In this document: piece after piece, positions 1-5,198 of the stretch | Numbering within the stretch: position 1 is the first letter of the stretch | Layout: every line of letters begins with the position of its first letter | Assembly: GCA_002451715.1 (NCBI GenBank) | Contig: DKDD01000223.1 | Span: 1,247-8,368, forward strand | Reading direction: 5' to 3' | Source of the DNA: Ruminococcaceae bacterium UBA6857 | Lineage (GTDB): Bacteria > Bacillota > Clostridia > Oscillospirales > Acutalibacteraceae | Length of the DNA stretch: 7,122 nt | Notes under the pieces: generated by a model | Seen by the model: only the letters and a program-made list of their open reading frames with translations | Database searches by the model: none | What the model was told of the DNA's origin: nothing | Position numbers and translations under genes: made by a program

Positions 1-787
1 CCTCAAGCGTCTGAACAAGGTTAGGTTTGAGCGCATCTTTTAAAAGTGCAGTCATTGCGCCCTGCGCTTTAAGCTGTCCGCAAGTTACAGGTTCGTTGTT
101 ATAATTATAGCCGACAATGATTTTTGAAAGCCTTTCCTTGAGGTCGGAAATCGAGTTTGCAAGGCAGAAAATTGCCATAATTTCACTCGCAACAGTAATG
201 TCAAATCCATCCTCGCGCGGAACACCATTTATTCTTCCTCCGAGTCCGTCAACAACCGAGCGGAGCTGGCGGTCATTCATATCAACACAGCGTTTCCATG
301 TTATTTTACGCGTATCAATACCGAGAGCATTTCCTTGGTGAATATGATTATCAAGCATTGCGGCAAGGAGATTGTTGGCGGAAGAAATTGCGTGAAAGTC
401 GCCTGTAAAATGAAGATTGATATCCTCCATCGGAATAACCTGGGCGTACCCGCCGCCGGCAGCACCGCCCTTGATTCCGAAAACAGGGCCGAGTGACGGT
501 TCACGAAGCGCAACAACAGCATTTTTGCCGATTTTTCTCATTCCGTCGGCAAGACCTATCGTTGTTGTTGTCTTACCCTCACCTGCCGGAGTAGGAGTGA
601 TCGCGGTAACGAGAACAAGTTTTCCGCTTTTATTCTTGTTTTCGCTGATATATGATAAATCAATTTTTGCCTTGTTTTTGCCGTAAGGTTCAAGATATTT
701 TTCGTCAATTCCGCACAAAGACGCAATTTCAGAAATCGGTTTTGCTTTGCACTGCCTTGCAATTTCAATGTCGGTCAAATACGCCAC
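1..787 (-). CDS. fhs: Formate-tetrahydrofolate ligase (10-formyl-THF synthetase), N-terminal part
   Basis: This enzyme makes 10-formyl-THF from formate, ATP and THF in the cytoplasm, feeding purine and formyl-Met synthesis and, in acetogens, the methyl branch of the Wood-Ljungdahl pathway. The first 262 residues are in the window and the left edge cuts the gene; the family is usually about 555 aa, so just under half is visible. The frame contains TPTPAGEGKTTTT (residues 64-76, the P-loop-like ATP site), REPSLGPVFG (95-104), the family signature GIKGGAAGGGY (104-114) and a second signature, VASEIMAIFCLA (199-210). The start is GTG at 787-785: GGAGG lies 8 nt upstream, and an in-frame TTG at 793 would be only 2 nt from it. 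The N-terminus (LTDIEIARQCKAKPISEIA) matches the family start. A near-consensus promoter directly upstream suggests it begins its own transcript, separate from putP. The identification is secure; whether it serves acetogenesis or only folate metabolism cannot be read here. Confidence 0.97.
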   Translation of the reverse strand, partial: MAYLTDIEIARQCKAKPISEIASLCGIDEKYLEPYGKNKAKIDLSYISENKNKSGKLVLVTAITPTPAGEGKTTTTIGLADGMRKIGKNAVVALREPSLGPVFGIKGGAAGGGYAQVIPMEDINLHFTGDFHAISSANNLLAAMLDNHIHQGNALGIDTRKITWKRCVDMNDRQLRSVVDGLGGRINGVPREDGFDITVASEIMAIFCLANSISDLKERLSKIIVGYNYNNEPVTCGQLKAQGAMTALLKDALKPNLVQTLE

Positions 788-795
788 AGTCAATT

Positions 796-800
796 CCTCC
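796..800 (-). promoter_or_regulatory. Ribosome binding site of fhs that fixes the GTG start
   Basis: The minus strand reads GGAGG followed by 8 nt and then GTG. This perfect core Shine-Dalgarno at ideal spacing selects the GTG at 787 over the in-frame TTG six bases upstream. Confidence 0.85.
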
Positions 801-817
801 AATTAAAAGATATTTTA

Positions 818-846
818 ATTTTACATAGATAACGCATCTTTGTCAA
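818..846 (-). promoter_or_regulatory. SigA-type promoter of fhs
   Basis: On the minus strand a perfect TTGACA -35 box (846-841) is followed by 17 nt and TAAAAT (823-818), one mismatch from the TATAAT consensus. Transcription should start near 811, giving a leader of only about 24 nt before the GTG start. That is too short for a riboswitch, so regulation, if any, is expected at the promoter. The call rests on consensus match and position; no start site has been measured. Confidence 0.8.
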
Positions 847-849
847 GGT

Positions 850-882
850 AAAAAAGACCCGATGCCAAAACGCACCGGGTCT
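850..882 (-). terminator. Rho-independent terminator of putP
   Basis: Read on the minus strand, AGACCCGGTGC pairs with GCATCGGGTCT (an 11-bp stem including one G-U pair) around a 6-nt GTTTTG loop, followed directly by a run of six T (855-850, the first being the last stem base). It lies 6 bp beyond the putP stop codon. This is a textbook intrinsic terminator. Confidence 0.93.
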
Positions 883-888
883 GCCAAT

Positions 889-2457
889 TTATGCTTCGGT
901 ATAATTCTTCGCTTTTTCAAATTCTTCTTCAAGTTGTGCGGAGGGTTTTGCTGTGCAAAGCGAAACCGCAACAATAAATACACACGAAACGAGGAACGCG
1001 GGAAGAAGTTCATAGATTCCGAAAACACCGCCGAGCGGTTTGAGAAGAAGCTTCCAAATAAAGACCATAACACCGCCGGAAATCATTCCTGCAATAGCGC
1101 CGGCTCTGTTGGTGCGCTTCCAGAAAAGCGAGAAGAGAATAATCGGACCGAAAGTTGCGCCGAAGCCCGACCATGCAAACGAAACAATTTCAAAAATAAT
1201 GCTGTTTTCATTCCAGGCAATAGCCATGCCGATAATGGTAATTACAAGCAGCATGATTCTTGAAACACGCATAACCTGCTTGTCGGTTGCGTCCTTTTTA
1301 ACAATACCTTCAAAAATGTTCTTTGAAACAGCCGAAGCCGCAATAAGAAGATATGAGTCCGAAGAACTGATTGTTGCGGCAAGGATACCTGCCATTACAA
1401 CACCGGCAAGAAGCGGATGGAACAAAAGCTGAGCAAGATGGGCAAAAACGTTTTCCGCTCCGCTCTGGGTTGCAAGAGCAGCATCGGTGGGAAGAATATA
1501 TCTTCCGAGAACACCTATTGATACAGCTGCGGTAAGCGAAATAAGCACCCAAACGGTTGCAATACGGCGAGACATTTTTAGTTCGCTACTCTTACGAATA
1601 GCCATAAAGCGAAGAAGAACCTGCGGCATTCCGAAATATCCGAGGCCCCATGAAAGAGTTGAAAGAATTGTGAGGAAGCCGTATTTTCCCGCTTCGCCGA
1701 AAAGGGGCGCGTTGTTCGCCACTTGCTGAACGCCACTTGCATCAACCGTAGGAGTGGCAATTGCAGTGAGTGAAAGGTAGCCGGGAATAGCCTTTGCGTT
1801 TTCAATAACTGCAGAAAGTCCGCCGGCATGAACGATACCGCAAACAAGTACGCCGACAAGCGCAATGATCATAACGACCGCCTGCATAAAATCGGACGCG
1901 CTTTCGGCAAGGAAACCGCCGAGAATTGTATAAATCAAAACGAAAGCGGCACCGACAATCATCATCGAATGATATGAATAGCCGAAAAGACCGGAGAAAA
2001 GCTTTCCGCAGGTTACAAAGCAGCTTGCGGCATAAACCGTAAAGAAAATTAAAATAAACGTTGCGGAAACGCCGAGAATAACCTTTTTCTTTTCGTGGAA
2101 ACGGTTACTGAGAAAATCCGGAACGGTGATTGAATCGCCCGAAACGATTGAATACGCACGAAGCCGCTTTGAAACAAGCAGCCAGTTTATGTACGTTCCG
2201 ACGGCAAGACCGATTGCCGTCCACGCGGCGTCTGCAATTCCGCACCAGTAAGCAACACCGGGAAGTCCCATGAGAAGCCAGCCGCTCATATCGGAAGCTT
2301 CGGCACTCATTGCGGCGACCCACGGGTCGAGCGAACGACCGCCGAGGAAGTAGTTTTCAGAGTTTGCCTGTGATTTTTTTGCAAAGAACAAGCCGATACC
2401 GATAACTATCAGCATATACCCTGCCATTGCGATTAGAAGTTGAATTTTATCACCCAT
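889..2457 (-). CDS. putP: Sodium/proline symporter PutP (SSS family)
   Basis: This inner-membrane carrier couples Na+ entry to L-proline uptake, for nutrition or osmoprotection. The 522-residue product is slightly longer than E. coli PutP (about 500 aa) and is hydrophobic throughout, with many transmembrane stretches, beginning at residues 8-26. Residues 51-67 contain ASDMSGWLLMGLPG, nearly identical to E. coli PutP. D56 and S58 correspond to the Na+-site residues D55 and S57 there. Further family landmarks are a GWGLGYFGMPQ-type segment (here SWGLGYFGMPQVLLRFMA), the ILAATISSSDS stretch with S364-S366, and WSGFGATFGPIILFSLFWKR near the C-terminal third. The tail is charged and cytoplasmic-looking (LEEEFEKAKNYTEA). 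The ATG at 2457 has GAAAGGA 8 nt upstream. The gene has its own promoter and terminator, so it looks monocistronic. Proline is the best substrate guess, though related SSS carriers with other substrates cannot be fully excluded. Confidence 0.95.
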   Translation of the reverse strand: MGDKIQLLIAMAGYMLIVIGIGLFFAKKSQANSENYFLGGRSLDPWVAAMSAEASDMSGWLLMGLPGVAYWCGIADAAWTAIGLAVGTYINWLLVSKRLRAYSIVSGDSITVPDFLSNRFHEKKKVILGVSATFILIFFTVYAASCFVTCGKLFSGLFGYSYHSMMIVGAAFVLIYTILGGFLAESASDFMQAVVMIIALVGVLVCGIVHAGGLSAVIENAKAIPGYLSLTAIATPTVDASGVQQVANNAPLFGEAGKYGFLTILSTLSWGLGYFGMPQVLLRFMAIRKSSELKMSRRIATVWVLISLTAAVSIGVLGRYILPTDAALATQSGAENVFAHLAQLLFHPLLAGVVMAGILAATISSSDSYLLIAASAVSKNIFEGIVKKDATDKQVMRVSRIMLLVITIIGMAIAWNENSIIFEIVSFAWSGFGATFGPIILFSLFWKRTNRAGAIAGMISGGVMVFIWKLLLKPLGGVFGIYELLPAFLVSCVFIVAVSLCTAKPSAQLEEEFEKAKNYTEA

Positions 2458-2493
2458 TTTTTACATCCTTTCTCTCCGAAGAATAACCTAAAT

Positions 2494-2522
2494 ATTGTAA
2501 TATATTTCTTAATAGATTGCAA
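2494..2522 (-). promoter_or_regulatory. SigA-type promoter of putP
   Basis: The minus strand has TTGCAA (2522-2517), a 17-nt spacer and TACAAT (2499-2494), giving a predicted start near 2487 and a leader of about 30 nt. It lies between the nadE terminator and the putP ribosome binding site (GAAAGGA, 2472-2466), where a promoter is expected. The -35 box is weaker than those of fhs and pfkA. Confidence 0.7.
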
Positions 2523-2532
2523 TAGTTTTTTC

Positions 2533-2563
2533 AAAAAAAGACGTGCGGTGTAAGCCGCACGCC
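2533..2563 (-). terminator. Rho-independent terminator after nadE
   Basis: On the minus strand GGCGTGCGG pairs with CCGCACGTC (9 bp, one G-U) around a 6-nt CTTACA loop, followed by seven T (2539-2533). It begins 19 bp after the nadE stop and closes the pfkA-radC-nadE unit, insulating putP. Confidence 0.93.
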
Positions 2564-2582
2564 ATAATTTATAAATTACAAC

Positions 2583-3314
2583 TTATTCTTCCGGCATGAA
2601 AGTCGGGAACATTTCAAGCTTGAACTTGTTCATTTTGTTCATACGGTCAATCTTCGCCTTGGTCTGCTCGTCTTCGCAAACACCGGTTCTGATGTATTTA
2701 TCAAGCGTATCATAGGTAAAGCCGAGGTTGTCTTCGTCGGTTTTACCGCAAAGACCGTCAATCGGAACCTTTTCAACAAGGTTCGCCGGTACGCCGAGAA
2801 CGCGGCCGATTGCACGCACTTCGGTAACGGTAAGGTGCGAAAGCGGGCCGAAGTCGCCTGCCGCATCGCCGTAACGTGTTGCGTAGCCGACCCAGTCTTC
2901 GGAAAGGTTGCAGGTGTTTGCAACGCGTCCGTTCAAAGACTGACCGACAGCGTACAAAGTTGCCATTCTGATTCGGGCGGGAAGATTGTTTCTCGTCTGC
3001 TGAGTGATTTCAAGATCCTTCGGAAGACTGCCGAGTACGCCGTCAACCGCATCTTTGATATTGATCGTGTAATTTTTGATTCCGAGATGAGCGACAAGCT
3101 GCTGAGCGCAGTCGATGTCGCTTTGAACGCCGCACGGCATAAGTACGCCGATAACGCGGTCTTTTCCGAGCGCTTCAACGCAAAGCGCCGCAACAACAGA
3201 GCTGTCTTTGCCGCCGGAAATTCCGACAACGGCATTGCAGTCCTTGCCGTTCTTTTCAAAAAAATCTCTTATCCATTCAACACAATCGTTTTTAACTTTT
3301 TCGGCATTGAACAT
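2583..3314 (-). CDS. nadE: Ammonia-dependent NAD+ synthetase
   Basis: NadE catalyses the last step of NAD synthesis: ATP adenylates nicotinic acid adenine dinucleotide, then NH3 displaces AMP. The 243-residue product is a single N-type ATP-pyrophosphatase domain with no N-terminal nitrilase/glutaminase domain, so it should use free ammonia. The PP-loop SGGKDSS is at residues 33-39. RNNLPARIRMATLYA (108-122) and NLSEDWVGYATRYGDAAGDF (136-155) are further family blocks lining the nucleotide sites, and KVPIDGLCGKTDEDNLGFTYD lies in the C-terminal third. It is somewhat shorter than the E. coli and B. subtilis enzymes (about 270-275 aa). The ATG at 3314 is preceded by GGTGAT rather than a strong AGGAGG. 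The gap after the radC stop is 18 nt, so it is probably cotranscribed with radC and pfkA, and a strong terminator follows it. Confidence 0.96.
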   Translation of the reverse strand: MFNAEKVKNDCVEWIRDFFEKNGKDCNAVVGISGGKDSSVVAALCVEALGKDRVIGVLMPCGVQSDIDCAQQLVAHLGIKNYTINIKDAVDGVLGSLPKDLEITQQTRNNLPARIRMATLYAVGQSLNGRVANTCNLSEDWVGYATRYGDAAGDFGPLSHLTVTEVRAIGRVLGVPANLVEKVPIDGLCGKTDEDNLGFTYDTLDKYIRTGVCEDEQTKAKIDRMNKMNKFKLEMFPTFMPEE

Positions 3315-3332
3315 TTTAAATCACCAACCCTA

Positions 3333-4049
3333 TCAGACCAACGGGTCAAGCCCGTAAAATAAATGAGAAAATTTTGGAAACGAAACCATTGAACACTTGC
3401 CCTCATCCGCCAAAATGATATGATCCAGCAACTGAACCTTGAGCGACTGAAGAAGGTCATAGGCGTATTTCGTCTGCGCAATATCTTCCTGCGACGGAAG
3501 AGGAATTCCGTTCGGATGATTATGCACAAGAACAACGGCGGCCGCCTTGGTTTCAAGAACAGCCGAAGCGAGTTTTCGCATATCGAACAGCGTACTGTTA
3601 ACATCGCCGTCGGAAAGTTTTCTGACGGTAATGAGACAACGATTATTGTCAAAACACATTGCATATACGCGCTCGTTCGGTGTGTCAAGAAACTTCGGTC
3701 GCATGTATTCAACGATAGCGTCCGTGTCCATTGATAATTTTTCGGTTTTAACGTCCTGCGAGTATCTTGCATACAGCGGCAAAACCATATTAATAAGACA
3801 CGCGGCGTTTTCGGTCATGCCTTTTACGCTTTTGAGTTCTGAAACGCTCGCTTTAAGAACGCCCGAAAAACTGCCGAACGTATCCATAAGTTCGTGAGCA
3901 ATCGGATTCGTGTCCTTATACGGTATTCCGAAAAACAAAAGCAGTTCAAGAATATTATGATCGGCCATGCCGTCAAAACCGGTTTCGATATAGCGGTTTT
4001 TAACCTTTTGGCGGTGACCTTTATGGATATTCTTTTCCTGTTCAGGCAT
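3333..4049 (-). CDS. radC: RadC family protein (JAB/MPN metalloprotease-like domain)
   Basis: The 238-residue product has the standard two-part RadC (UPF0758) layout. The N-terminal helix-hairpin-helix-like region runs from about 10 to 90 (HKGHRQKVKNRYIETGFDG, ILELLLFF, then a second hairpin at FGSFSGVLKAS and LKSVKGM). The C-terminal JAB1/MPN domain runs from about 105 to 235. The JAMM zinc motif is intact: HNHPNGIPLPSQED, with H176, H178, S186 and D189, followed by LLDHIILAD at 207-215. Despite the name, a role in DNA repair is not established for the family, and the biochemical function remains uncertain. The ATG at 4049 is the only plausible start, because a TGA lies in frame two codons upstream and the N-terminal motif begins at residue 9. 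The Shine-Dalgarno is weak. The gene ends in tandem stops TGA-TAG. It sits 39 nt after pfkA and 18 nt before nadE, suggesting cotranscription. Confidence 0.95.
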   Translation of the reverse strand: MPEQEKNIHKGHRQKVKNRYIETGFDGMADHNILELLLFFGIPYKDTNPIAHELMDTFGSFSGVLKASVSELKSVKGMTENAACLINMVLPLYARYSQDVKTEKLSMDTDAIVEYMRPKFLDTPNERVYAMCFDNNRCLITVRKLSDGDVNSTLFDMRKLASAVLETKAAAVVLVHNHPNGIPLPSQEDIAQTKYAYDLLQSLKVQLLDHIILADEGKCSMVSFPKFSHLFYGLDPLV

Positions 4050-4088
4050 AATTCAGACCAACCTTATAAACAAGATTTCATAACAAAA

Positions 4089-5054
4089 TCAGATGGAAAT
4101 TTCCATTGCCATCTTATACATATCAAGATCAATCGAGTTTTCCATTGCAAGAGCTTCAACAATATCGTAATCTACGATTTCTTCTTTCTTGATTGCAACA
4201 ACACGGTTGCCGATTCCGTCTTTAAGAAGCTGAACGGCATGATATCCCATTCTGCTTGCAAGAATACGGTCGCGGGCTGTCGGCGAACCGCCGCGCTGAA
4301 CGTGACCGAGAACAGTTGCACGCGATTCAACGCCGGTTTCTTTCTGAATGCGCTTTGCCATTTCGGCAACGCCGCCGATAGCTTCGGAAACCATGATTAC
4401 AAAATGAACTTTTCCGCTTCTCTGAGTGCGCATCATGCGCTGAATAACGTCGCGTTCAAAATCATACGGAACTTCAGGAATAATAATTGAAGTTGCTCCG
4501 CAAGCAACGCCGGCATTAAGAGCAAGATAGCCGGCACCTCTGCCCATAACTTCAACAACCGCACAACGGTCGTGTGATTCGGTGGTATCTCTGATTCTGT
4601 CAACCATTTCAACAATAGTTTGCATTGCGGTATCATAACCGATTGTTGCATCGCAACAACCGATATCGTTGTCAATTGTTCCGGGAAGAGCAACGCACGG
4701 AATGCCTTTGAGTGAAAGGTCGCGTGCACCTCTGAAAGAACCGTCGCCGCCGATTACGACAAGACCGTCGATTCCTCTTTCGCGGCAAACTCTGATTGCC
4801 GCCTGCATGCCTTCATCGGTCTTAAAACGGTCGCTTCTTGCGGAATAAAGAATTGTTCCGCCACGGTTAATAATATCAGAAACGGAGCGAAGATTCATTT
4901 CGTACATATCGTTTTCCATAAGACCGTTATAGCCGCGTCTGATTCCGTATACTTTCATTCCGAGCTCACAACCGGCACGAACAACAGCTCTGATTGCAGC
5001 ATTCATTCCCGGAGCGTCTCCTCCGCTGGTTAATACACCTATGGTTTTCATCAT
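4089..5054 (-). CDS. pfkA: ATP-dependent 6-phosphofructokinase
   Basis: PfkA phosphorylates fructose 6-phosphate to fructose 1,6-bisphosphate, the committed step of glycolysis, as a cytoplasmic tetramer. The product is 321 aa, the usual bacterial length (319-320). Motifs are GVLTSGGDAPGMNAAIR (6-22), GGDGS at 102-106 (ATP site), PGTIDND at 124-130 with the catalytic base D128, MGRGAGYLA in the substrate region and GHVQRGGSPTARDR near residue 250. Glycine in both GGDGS and PGTIDND, where PPi-dependent enzymes carry GGDD and PKTIDND, indicates ATP as donor. The reading frame stays open to an ATG at 5093, but AAAGGAG 8 nt before the ATG at 5054 and the conserved MKTIGVLTSGGD start select 5054; the next codon is also ATG. 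It lies downstream of dnaE, a common Firmicute arrangement, but with its own promoter. It heads a unit with radC and nadE. Confidence 0.97.
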   Translation of the reverse strand: MMKTIGVLTSGGDAPGMNAAIRAVVRAGCELGMKVYGIRRGYNGLMENDMYEMNLRSVSDIINRGGTILYSARSDRFKTDEGMQAAIRVCRERGIDGLVVIGGDGSFRGARDLSLKGIPCVALPGTIDNDIGCCDATIGYDTAMQTIVEMVDRIRDTTESHDRCAVVEVMGRGAGYLALNAGVACGATSIIIPEVPYDFERDVIQRMMRTQRSGKVHFVIMVSEAIGGVAEMAKRIQKETGVESRATVLGHVQRGGSPTARDRILASRMGYHAVQLLKDGIGNRVVAIKKEEIVDYDIVEALAMENSIDLDMYKMAMEISI

Positions 5055-5062
5055 TTTTAAAA

Positions 5063-5070
5063 CTCCTTTC
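5063..5070 (-). promoter_or_regulatory. Ribosome binding site of pfkA that decides the start
   Basis: GAAAGGAG on the minus strand, 8 nt before the ATG at 5054, is a strong Shine-Dalgarno. It rules out the in-frame ATG at 5093, which would add 13 residues absent from the family and has no good site of its own. Confidence 0.85.
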
Positions 5071-5131
5071 AGCAAGCAGGTCAAATATAACAAACCATCC
5101 TGCCGACAGTAATCAATAAAATATTATGGAT

Positions 5132-5159
5132 ATTATACACTATTGTCAAAAATTGTCAA
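5132..5159 (-). promoter_or_regulatory. SigA-type promoter of pfkA-radC-nadE
   Basis: On the minus strand a perfect TTGACA (5159-5154), a 16-nt spacer and a perfect TATAAT (5137-5132) make this the best promoter in the window. The predicted start is near 5125, leaving a leader of about 70 nt. A second TTGACA (5149-5144) and a second -10-like CATAAT (5128-5123) sit 10 and 9 bp downstream, so two overlapping promoters are possible. Confidence 0.85.
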
Positions 5160-5165
5160 CATTTA

Positions 5166-5198
5166 CAAAAGAGAAAACTTTTATTTTATCATTTTCTC
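5166..5198 (-). terminator. Possible weak terminator after dnaE
   Basis: The minus strand has GAGAAAA (5198-5192) and TTTTCTC (5177-5171), a perfect 7-bp but AT-rich stem with a 14-nt loop, followed by TTTTG. The upstream arm lies in the last dnaE codons and the stop lies in the loop region, so terminating ribosomes would interfere with folding. It is probably inefficient, and dnaE transcripts may read into pfkA. Confidence 0.35.

Noticed and set aside
862..1263. 133-codon plus-strand open frame
   Set aside because: It lies entirely inside putP in antisense, has no ribosome binding site, and encodes a low-complexity charged sequence with no recognisable domain. It is a shadow of the real gene.
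2490..2507. AAATAT-N6-ATATTT inverted repeat over the putP -10 box as an operator
   Set aside because: It is purely AT sequence in an AT-rich promoter, where short palindromes are expected by chance.
2835..3362. 175-codon plus-strand open frame opposite nadE
   Set aside because: It is antisense to a conserved enzyme and its composition reflects the nadE codons. No motif or ribosome binding site supports it.
3894..4490. 198-codon plus-strand open frame spanning the radC-pfkA junction
   Set aside because: It is antisense to two well-supported enzymes and has no family resemblance; stop codons are simply rare in that frame.
5055..5093. Upstream in-frame extension of pfkA by 13 codons
   Set aside because: The strong Shine-Dalgarno at 5070-5063 lies inside the extension, and the family starts at MKTIGVLTSGGD.
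5076..5103. GCAGG/CCTGC inverted repeat in the pfkA leader as a possible regulatory RNA
   Set aside because: It is only 5 bp with an 18-nt loop and has no riboswitch-like conserved core or alternative terminator. It is too weak to call.
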